Shown: piece after piece, positions 1 to 10,221 of the stretch
Layout: every line of letters starts with the position of its first letter
Position numbering within the stretch: the first letter of the stretch is position 1
Assembly (NCBI RefSeq): GCF_024763615.1
Contig: NC_077225.1
Coordinates: 4,216,001 to 4,280,000, forward strand
Reading direction: 5' to 3'
DNA: 64,000 nt
Origin: Phlebotomus papatasi
Taxonomy: Eukaryota; Arthropoda; Insecta; Diptera; Psychodidae
The notes under the pieces: generated by a model
Database searches by the model: none
Seen by the model: the letters and a program-made list of their open reading frames with translations, nothing else
Told to the model about the DNA's origin: nothing
Program-made: the position numbers and the translations under genes

Positions 1-1967
1 ATAAAGTTATTGAATAACCCTTATTGTTATCTTGTGCTGATCCGTCGCAATATAGAACTAAATTGTTGGGGCTGATATTGTTGCAAATGTGTGTGAAAAG
101 ATCAACAAGTTCATCTCTACTCATGTCTTTATATGCATATGTGGAAATACTGGCATTAATGCTTTCTGATTCCAGTTGCCATGGGGGTTGAGGGTTAGGA
201 ACTTTATGTTGAATGGAAAGACCTTCTAGAAAAATATTGATTTTGGGACCGGTGATATTAAAGAAATTTTTGACACTTTTTTTTTCCTCACAATTAAGTA
301 CATCGTTATGGCCAGGTACATCAGATACACACATCATGCGAATGGCACTTTTCATTTGGATCAACTCCCAACGTTTTTCCAAAGGAGGAACACCCGCTTC
401 CGCTAAAATACTATTAACGGGTGATGTTCTAAATGCTCCTGTACTGAGCCTATAGCCTGAATTATACACACTACTGAGTGAGTTTAAAGAGGTTTTACAT
501 GCTGCAGAGGCGTAAACTTCACACCCGTAAAACAATTTTGCCAATACTAGAGATTCGTGAATAGCCAGGAGTGCATCTCTCTGGGAACCCCAGGTTAGAT
601 TAGAGAGGCATTTAATAACGTTCAAACGGGAGGAGCATGCTGACTTAGTTTCTTTAATATGATGCTTAAAGGTTAATTTAGGGTCTAACCACATTCCCAA
701 GTATTTATAACTGTCTGTATATTCCAGAAGTGAACCGTTTAGGGAGAATACTGTTTTTTGGCAACGATGCTTCCTGCAAAAATGCATAATCTTTGTTTTG
801 TTTAATGAAAATTTGAAACCATTTATGGTAGCCCAATTTCCCACTTTGTTAAGACAATTTTGAAGTTCGATACACTGTAAGGAATTGTCTTTAGTATCAT
901 TGTAAATAACAATATCGTCTGCATAAACTAAGATTTTGCAGGTGTAAGGTGAAATTAAAGAGAATATTCCATTGATAGCAACCAAAAAAAGAGTAACTGA
1001 TAAAACGCCGCCCTGGGGCACTCCATTTTCCATAAATTCTTCCGAGGAAAGAAGATCGCCTATTCTTACTCTAACACTTCTAAATTCTAGATAAAATTTT
1101 ATAAAAGCCAGAGTGTGCCCATCAATGCCCCAATCAATTAGCTGTTTGATTATAACTACGTCCCAAACACGGTCATAAGCCTTCTCCAAATCGAAGAAAA
1201 CGGCTGTTGTGTGGGAGCCCTTGTTGAAAGACTCCAAGATATCCCCGCAAAGGCTGACAATTGCATTAGTTGTGGACCTGCCCGGTCTAAAGCCAACTTG
1301 ATTACTGCTTAGGAGATTACCTTCTTCAAGAAACCAATTCAATCGAAAGTTAATCATCCGTTCGAAAATTTTAAGATCACAATTGCTGATAGCAATTGGG
1401 CGGTAATCTAAGGTAGTAGAAGCTCTTTTTAGGTATAGGAATTAAGATTGAAGATTTCCATTCAGAAGGAAAAACTTCAGAGACCCACATTCTGTTGTAC
1501 AATGTGAGAAGATGATAGAGAGCGCTGATGGGTAGGTTTTTAATCATTCCGTATGAGATGGAGTTAGGGCCACAAGATTTACCAGAGCTTTTACTTAAAG
1601 CTCTCTGAAGTTCTGAAAATAAAAACTCCTGATTAATAGGAGAATCGCAGGTGTGACCAATAGAAGGAGTAGGTATACTGGCTCTCATCTGATTTTTGTG
1701 CAACATTTCGTTAGGGGTTAAAGAATCGTTTGAAGAAACTGATGAGAATTTCTTTGCTAGCAAATTAGACATTTCCTGGGGGTCGGAAGAGGATCCAGAT
1801 AGGTGGTCGACGCGCCTAATAGGGTGGTAATTATTTCCTCTTATCGCCTTAATTTTATCCCACATTTCCTTGGAGGTCGTATGCACTGATATGTTGGACG
1901 TGAATTGGCGCCATGATTCTGCTTTGGCAGTGTTAATAGTATCCTTTACTTTTGTAAGCAAAGAATA

Positions 1968-2672
1968 ATAATAATTGAATAATTTTTTTTTTCAATCCAA
2001 TAATAGGGTAATTTTTTTTTTTTTTTTGGTAAGATTTTCTCATTTTGCAACATCTAATTCTACAAGCAAACAATTAATTGGAGTTTGAGTCCAAAGTTAA
2101 ACAGTGAATAAAATGATTTTATACGGAATGCGTAAAAAAAAGTACATCAAAAGAACAATCAGATACCTTGAAGAGGAGATCTTCCCATCTCAAAGAGAGC
2201 TAATTTGTCATGGATGGATCTTTTCAGGAATAAGGAGGTGAATTTATTTGGTTGGTCTGCAGGAGCAACAATTCCAGCTGCTCAGGTGTTAGTGATTGGG
2301 CAACTCCTTGATATTCCTGAACAGGAATCTGTGGGATTTGAGCATGTCCTTCTATGCCCTCTTTATGCATTGTGTCTGAAGTTTCGGGATGTTCTTCCGG
2401 AAGAGACTGCTCAGTAGACTTCTCCGGAGTAGACAGGCAATACCATTTGGCGTCTGCGTTGGGCTCAGGCTCATCGTCCGGGGACCGAGGCCTTTTTTGT
2501 GACAAGGAGGTTTGTGAACTTGTGAGATCCATTTCTTCGTTTTCGCCCGGTATTTCCAAGATTTCCACATCCTCTGGACTTTTTTCACTTGTCTGGTCAG
2601 TCCAATCAGTCATTTTTGCTTAAATTTCACTTCTTTTTCTTGGACTTCTTGGAGGATATTTTAGATAAGATA
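1968..2672 (-). mobile_element. Nested insertion in the I-like ORF2, probably a short retroelement fragment
   Basis: ORF2 coding stops making sense at about 2665 and resumes at about 1961. The intervening roughly 700 bp has two T-runs at its left end (1982-1991 and 2013-2031), which are poly-A tails on the minus strand, and an ORF at its right end. This is the layout of an internally deleted retroelement or a retrotransposed transcript. No clear target duplication was found. CTTATCTAAA occurs twice at the right junction. Confidence 0.55.
2224..2613 (-). CDS. Unknown 129-aa acidic protein in the nested insertion
   Basis: Starts at ATG 2613 and ends at 2224. The protein is Glu/Asp/Ser/Pro-rich with a KRPRSPDDEP stretch near residues 40-50 and no recognisable fold. 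Its position at the 5' end of a poly-A-tailed insertion suggests the N-terminal, low-complexity part of a retrotransposon ORF1 whose remainder was deleted. It might instead be a captured host transcript. Function is not assignable from sequence. Confidence 0.3.
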   Translation of the reverse strand: MTDWTDQTSEKSPEDVEILEIPGENEEMDLTSSQTSLSQKRPRSPDDEPEPNADAKWYCLSTPEKSTEQSLPEEHPETSDTMHKEGIEGHAQIPQIPVQEYQGVAQSLTPEQLELLLLQTNQINSPPYS

Positions 2673-3726
2673 TTTAGATAAGTACATATCTCTGTTAACT
2701 GGAGAAGGGTGTTTTTTAAATTTGTTTAGCGCACGTTTTCTATCACGTAGAAGCCCTTTAATTTCGTCGTTCCACCATGGAACCCGTCTCTTCCCATTAT
2801 GAGGCTTGCTAATAGGAATAGATTCCGTAGCTGATGTTAGAATACGATCGGTAAAATCTTTGTAATCTTCTAAAATAGAAGGTGTCGAAAGATAAGCCTT
2901 TTCCTTCATTAGGCTTGCAAATAAAGGCCAGTCGGCGGACTTTTCTATCCATTTTTGACAATTACGCGATGAATTCTTAATTGAATCTAAATCTGTGAGG
3001 TATATAGGATAGTGATCGCTGCCGTGAAGATCATCTGCTATTTCCCACAGAAAACGCGGTCCCAAGTATGGAACGGTCAAAGTCAGGTCCACGCAATTGA
3101 AAGTGCCATGTGCCAAAGACAAATTGGTTTTGGATCCATCATTTAAAATTATGGAATTCTCATCTAAGATGACTTCTTCAATCATATGTCCCCGATTATC
3201 AGTTTTAGAACTGCCCCAAAGAAGATTGCTAGCGTTGAAGTCACCCATTATAATGTAGGGGGATGGAATTTTATCAATGAAATCTTTAAATTGATTTTTT
3301 GGTATAAAAATGCCTGGTTTAATGTAAACGGAAACTAGGGTAAGTGTGAAGTGCCAATGCAGTTTAACAGCTATGGCCTCTAAATGGGTATTTAACTGAA
3401 TTTCTTCTGATTTCCAGCCATTTTGAATAAATATTGAAACACCACCGCTCATGGTAGGGTTATCTGACTCATTGGAGTGATATGCAACATAACCATTGAG
3501 TGAAGGATTTTGAATATCTCGAGGGTTCAATTTTAAATGAGTTTCTTGTAGACAAAGAGCGACTGGGTTCAAAGATGAAACTAGGAGATCAATTTCAGGT
3601 TTCCTGGGCCAATAGCCACGGCAGTTCCATTGAATGAAAGAGGGTGAGGATGTGATAGTATTAAGGCAAGACGAGATATTATCGCTTCTTTGAGATGTCT
3701 TATTCATTTTAGTGTTATATTTTTAA

Positions 3727-5210
3727 CTACCCTACTGAAGGTAGGGTATCAGGTGGTATGTACAGCGGCGACTCAGTGTCAAGGTCCATTTGGGCATCAG
3801 GTGGTTTTGGTTCGGGTAATGTTGAAGAATGGAAAGGATCCGGTGGATCCGAGGAATGAGGAAGGGATTGGGGGGATGAAGGAGTAGAGTTTATAGAGGA
3901 AGGATGGAAGCTTTCATAGGCTTCAAATTGAGTTTTGTGTGAATTTGCATTCTGGTTTGAGTTAATTGTTATTGTAGTTGTGGGATTATGTGAATTTGTG
4001 ACTGGTAATTTAGGCGTGTTAAATTGAGAACTTTTAGTGAATGATTTTTCAATGGGGGTTTTTGTGTGAATGACTTGATTCTTTTCAGCTTCAATAAGTT
4101 CTTCCATCAATGACCGCCTATAGGCTTTATTAGTGACTTTATCAGAATGCTGTTTTTTTTTGAAAGTGAACTTACAATTTGTGGTTTTACTTTTGAGACT
4201 GCACCTTTGGAAGCTTTGTTGACTGTCGATTGTCCTTGTGATTGAATAATTTGGGAGAGAGACATTCTCGATGAACTGGGTTGAGCTGATGGGGTAGACA
4301 GCTTCGGTTTTGTAGAGGGAGAAAATTTCCTCTTCTTGAATTCCTCCCTCGCAAGATTGTATGGGATCCTCATGGAGACGCGAATCGCATTAATCTCTTT
4401 TTCCTCCAGATATTTAGGGCAGGTTTTGCTGTGAGAGGGGTGATCACCTTTGCAGTTAACACACCTGGATCCACTGGTACAGGGATCATTTCCGTGGAAT
4501 TCTAAGGCACAGAATCCACAGGTAGGAACATTCTTTTTGGAGTCACATCTTTTTTTTGTGTGCCCCAGTTTTTGACACACGACACACCTGAATGGCGAAG
4601 GGATGTAGATCTCAGTTTTCACGAAGAGAAATCCAACTCTGACTTCAGCAGGGCAGATGGGAGTGTTGAAAGTTAGTAGATGTGTATTGGTGTCCACCCA
4701 TTCGTTGTTCTCTTTCCTCTTGAGTCGCTGAACTTTTATCACATTTTGGGGAGCAAGTTTTTCAACAATACGTTCAATTTCCAGTTTGGCAATGTGATTG
4801 CAGCGGATGATGGCATGAGACTGGTTGAGTACCCCAATTTCAGAGATCTCGACCGGTTTCTTATCAGCACCAAACGTTTTTGTGTTCTTTAGAGTTGCAA
4901 TTTGTTCCAGATTGGCTGTTTGAACAAGCATGTCTCCACTGTTCAACCTCGTGTATGTTTTAAAATCCACTTTACTGAGTATTTCGAGACCTTCTTGTAT
5001 TTCAAATACGTCCATCTTTCTAACGGCATCTCCGCTGATAACGAAGTACCTTTCGGAGTCTGATGGGTGGGTAAAATACGAATGCTTCAGCGCCTTGTAG
5101 CTTTTCTTATGGGAATCCTCTACTGTAGGCATTTGTCCACGATGAATAACATTGTAAAGGTTAAATGGATCAGGGGGGCCTAAGCCCCCCGAATTTTCAC
5201 TCATCTTCAC
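3727..5210 (-). pseudogene. ORF1 (gag-like nucleic-acid-binding protein) of the I-like element
   Basis: The first 367 codons run from ATG at 5210 to 4107 and contain cysteine-rich knuckles around residues 209-265 (CVVCQKLGHTKKRC, then two further CxxC-type fingers), typical of ORF1 proteins of I, R1 and LOA elements. The remaining 127 codons (4110-3727) lie in another frame and are Ser/Thr/Pro-rich. The two frames join across an A-run (seen as T8-9 near 4150-4160), so a single indel there most likely split one protein of about 490 residues. Its expected role is to coat the element RNA and form the ribonucleoprotein. ORF2 starts 20 bases downstream. Confidence 0.75.
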
Positions 5211-5650
5211 GAAAAGACCACTAACGATACGTTAAGTGATTTAAGGAAACTTAGTTACTCAAGTTTTAAAGAATTAGCCTTGGCTTTTAAAGGAAAATCA
5301 CTTATTAAGCGCTCTGTGTATTCTCTTACGTCTAGCCGATTCGAGAGTTAACACAGTACTGAGGATATTTAAAGGAAGAAAAACTATTAATTTATTTTAT
5401 TATGGTAAAATTTTTAAATATACTAACAATTTATTAATGAACTGAGGTCAAAAAGTAGTAATTATTAATGTATTCCTTTGAACAGTTGAATCTTTCTGTT
5501 CTTGTACCAAACTTTAAAAAATGAGGGAAATAATACTCATCGCCGGAGAGGTTGCCAAAAGTCTGAATATATCTCCAACAGTATTTACAGATAATACATC
5601 ACAAAATACAATATTGAATGCTGATCGAGCATTCCACTATATTTTGACTA
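5211..5650. other. Non-coding: 5' leader of the I-like element and flanking DNA
   Basis: AT-rich sequence with no convincing ORF. The part next to 5210 is the 5' untranslated leader of the minus-strand I-like element. The part next to 5650 is the pre-insertion target of the Jockey element. Nothing else was recognised. Confidence 0.5.
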
Positions 5651-5660
5651 CTTTTACTCC
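5651..5660. repeat. Left target-site duplication of the Jockey-type element
   Basis: CTTTTACTCC here is repeated at 10082-10091 directly after the poly-A tail. With the preceding A the match is 11 bp (5650-5660 and 10081-10091). The duplication fixes both ends of the element and shows a full-length target-primed insertion. Confidence 0.9.
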
Positions 5661-5890
5661 ATGGTCAGCTGGGATGGTGAGTAAGACTGAATAGTCAAAT
5701 AGCCACTCTCCAATTTATTTCGAACATAACTCACATATCTGTTTGCGAGCCAACCCCTGGCATTCTCTTTAGGCTTAAGGGACCCACGGCTGCGTTTTGA
5801 GATTGAAAGGCGCTTTTCACGTGGGTTTTCTTGGCCAAATACAGCGAAATTTGACTCTCTTCACGGAGGAAACAAACAACAACAACAAAA
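5661..5890 (+). promoter_or_regulatory. 5' leader and presumed internal promoter of the Jockey-type element
   Basis: Jockey-type elements are transcribed from an internal RNA polymerase II promoter that lies within the transcribed leader, so the new copy carries its promoter. This leader starts exactly at the target duplication, which fits transcription from its first bases. No TATA box was seen. The promoter role is inferred from the family. Confidence 0.5.
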
Positions 5891-7153
5891 ATGACAGGAG
5901 TTGTAAACAACTCTGCGGACGACAATTCGACCGGCTCATCTGTGCCATCTGGCTCTTCATATGCCCTTTCTGGAAAAAGAAATCGGGAAAGCACTTCGGC
6001 TGGAGGGCACCAGCTCCTGAAACAATCAAAATTGGATCACTTTTTTGCCACTGTAAGCACCAAAAATATGTTTTCTGTGCTTCGGAATGAAGAGCCTATT
6101 GATGTCGATAATGCCGGCACTGACTCTGCTGAACCTGTTCAGCAAAGACAAGAACCCACGCCACCACCAATTATGGTTCACAATGTGACAGATTTCCCCC
6201 AGCTGACCAAACTAGTGGCTACAGCTACCACTGACGAGTACTCATTACGAGTACTAGAAAACGATAAAGTTAGAATCAGACCCAAAACTGTAAATGGTTA
6301 CAGAAATATTATTGCTACTCTTCGTGAAAAGGGAATGGAACTCCATTCCTATCAATTTAAAGCAGCAAAACCATTTAGAGTGGTGGTGAGAAATCTCCAC
6401 TATAGTACTAACCCTGACGAATTAAAAGATGAACTTCAGCAAAGAGGGCATCACGTACTCAATGTGTGTAATGTTAGAAACCAAAAAACAAAAAAACCAA
6501 CATCTATGTTTTATGTTGACATGGCCCCGAATGAAAATAACAAGGATATTTATTCCGTAAAAAGATTATTGCATTGCATTGTAGAAATAGAGCCTCCCCA
6601 TGTAAAAAAGGATATCATCCAATGTAAACGCTGCCAATCTTACGGTCACTCAAAAGCCTACTGCACTAGAAAACCCAGATGCGTTCGCTGCGCTGGCAAT
6701 CACCTTACGACAGAATGTACCTTTTCAAAACAGGATTCTGGTGCTAAATGCGCAAATTGTGGAGATTCTCACCCTGCAAATTATAGAGGATGTCGAGTGC
6801 ACAAGGAACTCAAACAAATGAAATATCCACCGTCAAGGGGTCATAGTGAGAGGAAGAAAGAATCTCCAGCTTCGCAACAGTCAGATACTATAATGGCTGC
6901 TCCGGGGTCCATACCTCATGGTCAGGCCAATATTCCTCCTCTACCGCTTCCGCGTAGATCTGGTGTATCATATGCACAAGTGCTCAGACAAGACAGACAA
7001 TGGCAAAGACAACTCACTTCTGATGCTAGAGAGACTCCTGAGGACTCCAAATCAAGCGATATGCAACAGATGTTGAATATGATGAAGGATCTCATGGCCC
7101 AGATGTCTGACATGTTGAAGGCCGTTACAGCTCTTATCTCAAAACTTACATGA
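5891..7153 (+). CDS. ORF1, gag-like RNA-binding protein of the Jockey-type element
   Basis: 420 residues. The N-terminal 100 residues are Ser/Pro/Gln-rich. Residues about 165-240 resemble the domain that precedes the zinc knuckles in arthropod ORF1 proteins (motif KPFRVVVRNLHYS). Three CCHC knuckles follow at about residues 245-300 (CKRCQSYGHSKAYC, CVRCAGNHLTTEC, CANCGDSHPANYRGC). The C-terminus has a short Met-rich amphipathic stretch. It should coat element RNA and form the cytoplasmic RNP. ATG 5891 follows an AACAACAACAACAAAA leader, a good insect start context. Its stop overlaps the ORF2 start as ATGA (7150-7153), so ORF2 is probably translated by termination-reinitiation. Confidence 0.92.
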   Translation: MTGVVNNSADDNSTGSSVPSGSSYALSGKRNRESTSAGGHQLLKQSKLDHFFATVSTKNMFSVLRNEEPIDVDNAGTDSAEPVQQRQEPTPPPIMVHNVTDFPQLTKLVATATTDEYSLRVLENDKVRIRPKTVNGYRNIIATLREKGMELHSYQFKAAKPFRVVVRNLHYSTNPDELKDELQQRGHHVLNVCNVRNQKTKKPTSMFYVDMAPNENNKDIYSVKRLLHCIVEIEPPHVKKDIIQCKRCQSYGHSKAYCTRKPRCVRCAGNHLTTECTFSKQDSGAKCANCGDSHPANYRGCRVHKELKQMKYPPSRGHSERKKESPASQQSDTIMAAPGSIPHGQANIPPLPLPRRSGVSYAQVLRQDRQWQRQLTSDARETPEDSKSSDMQQMLNMMKDLMAQMSDMLKAVTALISKLT

Positions 7154-9828
7154 TGATTGAGCTTCTAAAAATTGTCACGTGGAATGCGAACGGCCTGTGT
7201 CAACATACACAGGAATTGAAGACTTTTCTCCAAATGCAAAAAATTGATATCCTGCTTGTGTCAGAGACCCATTTCTCAGATAAATCCTTCATAAAGTTGC
7301 CTAATTACAAGATCTATCACACACGTCACCCTAGCGGAAAAGCTCACGGAGGATCAGCAGTGATTATCAGAGATAGCATAAAGCATCATGTGCTCCAGCC
7401 TTTCTCGTCTGAACATATTCAAGCCACTAGTGTGTTGGTTTATGATTTGGTCTCACCAATTTGTATGACTGCCCTCTATTGTCCTCCCAGACACAACATT
7501 TCTCAGGCAATATTTGAGAGCTTCTTCTCTACTCTTGGATGCCGCTTCATCGCAGGGGGTGACTTCAATGCCAAGCACACAAGCTGGGCCTCTAGAATTA
7601 TCACCCCCAAAGGCCGGGAACTCTTCAAAGCAATTCAAAATATGAATCTCTCTCACTTATCATCTGGTGTCCCGACTTATTGGCCTACGGATACAAACAA
7701 GATTCCTGATCTCATCGATTTTTTTGTTTTCAAGGGAGTCGATGATAGATACTGTAAAATTGAACCATTATACGACTTGTCTTCAGATCATTCCCCAGTG
7801 ATGCTGACCTTGTGTACTAAAGTAGTTACAGTGGAGAAACCGCCTACACTCTACAACAAGAAAACTAATTGGTGTCAATTTAGAGAAACTTTGGAAGATA
7901 ATTTACCTAAAACCTACTCTCTGAAATCCGAAACCGAAATGGAGGATGCCATTATCAGTCTCACTAAGGCTATCCAGGATGCTTCGTGGAAATCCACTCC
8001 TATTCCTTCTATTCCAGCTGCTCAAAATTCGACCCCGACAGCCGTTAAGTCGAAAATTGCCATGAAGAGACAACTTAGGAAAAGATACCAACAAACGCGT
8101 TCTCCAGATGACAAGAAGGCTTTGAATAAAGCTACTAGTGAACTCAAAGTGCTTTTGCAGAAGGTCAACAACGAAAACTTTGAGGAGTACATAACACATC
8201 TTTCTCCTCATCAATCCTCAGACTACAGTCTTTGGAGGGCAACAAAGTCTTTCAAAAGACCAGTGATGCAAAATCCCCCTCTTCGCAAACCGAATGATGA
8301 GTGGGCTAGAGGCAACGAGGAAAAAGCGGAGCTCTTTGCAAAACACCTAGAGGAAACATTCAAACCTTGGTCCTCTTCGGATCCTCACGATCTTCCAGAA
8401 GCCAGATGTGACACACGGAATGAACAATTTAAGACAAAAAAGGTGCCAAACTTTACCGTGACTGAAATTCGAGATACGATAAGTAGGATGAACACACGGA
8501 AAGCGCCAGGCTATGATTTAATTACAGCACGAGTTCTCCGGGAGTTACCCAATAGGTGCCTGATCATTCTACGTGATATTCTCAATGCCATACTGAGACT
8601 TGAGTGCGTGCCGAAACATTTTAAGATCGGGAAAATTATCATGTTTCCCAAACCAGGAAAACCTCCTGAGGATGTTACATCGTATCGCCCTATCTGCCTG
8701 CTGCCATTTTTTGCGAGATTATTTGAGAAGCTTTTCTTTATACGATTAAAACCCTATGTAGAAGAGCAAAATCTAATTCCGGACTTCCAGTTCGGATTTC
8801 GTAGCAGGCATTCCACAACGGAACAGGTTCATAGGGTAATCAGACAGATCAGCACGGATCTAGAAGCAGGAAGTTTCTGTACGACTGCTTTCCTGGATGT
8901 TCGGCAGGCATTTGATAAGGTCTGGCACAAGGGCCTTATTTGGAAGCTGCAAAATTGCCTCCCAAACCATACTGTGGATATTTTAAGTTCATACCTTACA
9001 GAGAGAAGCTTCTTTGTGTCTCTCCTGGGCTCCGACACTGGCCTATACCCTGTCGGGGCGGGTGTTCCCCAGGGAAGCGTATTGGCCCCACTGCTTTTCG
9101 CGATCTTCACTGCTGACATCCCTGTGAGAAACGACTCGAGGATTGTTATGGCTACCTATGCCGATGACACTGTTGTGTTATCTTCCGATGCCAACCCTAC
9201 GCAAGCCACGGAAAAACTTCAGGAGGCCCTAAACTCCATAGGGGAATGGATGGATCAATGGAGAATCAGCGTGAATGAGTCTAAGTCAGTTCAAGTTACT
9301 TTTACTCTAAAAAGGGAGACCTGCCCCCCTATAAAAATGAACAATAAGGACATTCCCGTAAAAGACGATGTCAAATATCTTGGACTCCATCTTGACAAAA
9401 GACTAACCTGGCGAAAGCATATATGGTCAAAAAGATGCCAGCTCAGTTTAAAACTTCGCAAGATGTACTGGTTAATGGGGCGTAGGTCAAAGCTATCGAT
9501 AGATAACAAACTTTTATTATACAACAGCATGCTGAAACCCATCTGGACATACGGAATTGAACTGTGGGGATCTGCCTCCATATCAAACATAAACATCATC
9601 CAACGTTTCCAAAATAAAGTCTTAAGGCAGATAGTTGATGCACCATGGTATGTGTCTAACGATATCATAAGAAATGACCTGGGGGTTCGCGAAGTGAAAA
9701 ATGAAATTCAGAAACGAAGACGCAATTATGCAATCAGACTTCAAAGTCATCCAAATCCACTAGCCAGAGATCTCTTAGAGAATTATTCATCTTCCAGACT
9801 GAAGAGAAAGCGTCTCCCAAATTTTTAA
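7150..9828 (+). CDS. ORF2, endonuclease and reverse transcriptase of the Jockey-type element
   Basis: 892 residues, intact. Residues about 1-230 form the AP-type endonuclease: WNANGL at the start, SETHF, GGDFNAKHTSW near residue 136 and SDHSP near 215. Residues about 470-760 form the reverse transcriptase: YRPICLLP, FGFRSRHST, FLDVRQAFDKV, GVPQGSVLAP, the catalytic YADD with Asp 672/673, and KYLGLHLD. There is no RNase H, and the protein ends in a basic tail. The length matches Jockey-clade ORF2 proteins of about 900 residues. No stops or frameshifts were seen, so an active enzyme is plausible. It nicks the target, primes on it and copies the RNA in the nucleus. Confidence 0.94.
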   Translation: MMIELLKIVTWNANGLCQHTQELKTFLQMQKIDILLVSETHFSDKSFIKLPNYKIYHTRHPSGKAHGGSAVIIRDSIKHHVLQPFSSEHIQATSVLVYDLVSPICMTALYCPPRHNISQAIFESFFSTLGCRFIAGGDFNAKHTSWASRIITPKGRELFKAIQNMNLSHLSSGVPTYWPTDTNKIPDLIDFFVFKGVDDRYCKIEPLYDLSSDHSPVMLTLCTKVVTVEKPPTLYNKKTNWCQFRETLEDNLPKTYSLKSETEMEDAIISLTKAIQDASWKSTPIPSIPAAQNSTPTAVKSKIAMKRQLRKRYQQTRSPDDKKALNKATSELKVLLQKVNNENFEEYITHLSPHQSSDYSLWRATKSFKRPVMQNPPLRKPNDEWARGNEEKAELFAKHLEETFKPWSSSDPHDLPEARCDTRNEQFKTKKVPNFTVTEIRDTISRMNTRKAPGYDLITARVLRELPNRCLIILRDILNAILRLECVPKHFKIGKIIMFPKPGKPPEDVTSYRPICLLPFFARLFEKLFFIRLKPYVEEQNLIPDFQFGFRSRHSTTEQVHRVIRQISTDLEAGSFCTTAFLDVRQAFDKVWHKGLIWKLQNCLPNHTVDILSSYLTERSFFVSLLGSDTGLYPVGAGVPQGSVLAPLLFAIFTADIPVRNDSRIVMATYADDTVVLSSDANPTQATEKLQEALNSIGEWMDQWRISVNESKSVQVTFTLKRETCPPIKMNNKDIPVKDDVKYLGLHLDKRLTWRKHIWSKRCQLSLKLRKMYWLMGRRSKLSIDNKLLLYNSMLKPIWTYGIELWGSASISNINIIQRFQNKVLRQIVDAPWYVSNDIIRNDLGVREVKNEIQKRRRNYAIRLQSHPNPLARDLLENYSSSRLKRKRLPNF

Positions 9829-10081
9829 TTTGTTTTTTTTTTCAATTTTTATTTTTGTTTTCTGTCATATTGCATAGTCTTGTTGTTATATTATATATAC
9901 TCATTTAACCGTCCCAAACTATTAAAGTACATTATACAAATGTTATTTGATGGAGGTCTTGCCACAGGGCAAGTTCACTCTCTTTAGACTCCTCTCTATT
10001 GTGAAATGAATTGCTGAATGTATCACATATTACAGATTGCAATAAACTTGAGGTCGAAACGAAAAAAAAAAAAAAAAAAAA
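9829..10081 (+). terminator. 3' UTR, polyadenylation signal and poly-A tail of the Jockey-type element
   Basis: AATAAA lies at 10041-10046, about 15 bases before the A-run that starts at 10062 and reaches the target duplication. This is a canonical polyadenylation signal for the element transcript. Confidence 0.85.
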
Positions 10082-10091
10082 CTTTTACTCC
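10082..10091. repeat. Right target-site duplication of the Jockey-type element
   Basis: CTTTTACTCC follows the poly-A tail and matches 5651-5660. Confidence 0.9.
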
Positions 10092-10221
10092 GTTCCGTGC
10101 AGAATTCGCGTTCTATGATCGACTTAATCAAAACAAATTTCCTGTGGGTATGAAAATTATCTGGATGCATAATGCATAATCCTGGGATCCCGTGTATAGG
10201 GATTGGTCGTTTCATACTTTT

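Larger units (their letters stand above)
1..3707 (-). pseudogene. ORF2 (endonuclease, reverse transcriptase, RNase H) of the I-like element
   Basis: Translation starts at 3707, shortly after ORF1 ends. The first segment (3707-2661) is an AP endonuclease with WNCRG near the N-terminus, a QETH metal-binding motif, GDFNASN and SDHYP near its end. After the nested insertion the frame resumes at about 1961 (conserved AKAESW linker) and enters the reverse transcriptase. A frameshift near 1425, just after the IPIPKK motif, moves the frame. From there to base 1 I read an open frame with YRPIAIS, a GFRPGRST fingers motif, FFDLEKAYD, GVPQGGVLS, YADD and a YLG thumb motif. At about 1-45 the RNase H domain begins (YCDGSAQ). 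The product would have nicked target DNA and copied its own RNA. The insertion and frameshift make it non-functional. Confidence 0.82.
1..5345 (-). mobile_element. I-like non-LTR retrotransposon, decayed, 3' end beyond the window
   Basis: Read on the minus strand, this is a gag-like ORF1 with cysteine knuckles, then an ORF2 with AP-type endonuclease, reverse transcriptase (YADD on the complement of about 915-930) and the start of an RNase H domain at the left edge. The order endonuclease, RT, RNase H fits the I/LOA group rather than Jockey, which normally lacks RNase H. The 3' end lies left of base 1. The 5' end is not sharply defined and I place it near 5345. The copy is dead: ORF1 and ORF2 each contain a frameshift, and ORF2 is interrupted by an insertion at about 1968-2672. 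Confidence 0.85.
5661..10081 (+). mobile_element. Complete Jockey-type non-LTR retrotransposon
   Basis: A 4.4-kb element with a 230-bp 5' leader, two intact ORFs overlapping by four bases (ATGA), a short 3' UTR with AATAAA and a poly-A tail of about 20 bases. It is flanked by a 10-11 bp duplication. ORF2 has endonuclease and RT but no RNase H, as in the Jockey clade. With both frames open and a long pure A tail this looks like a young, possibly mobile copy. Confidence 0.93.
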
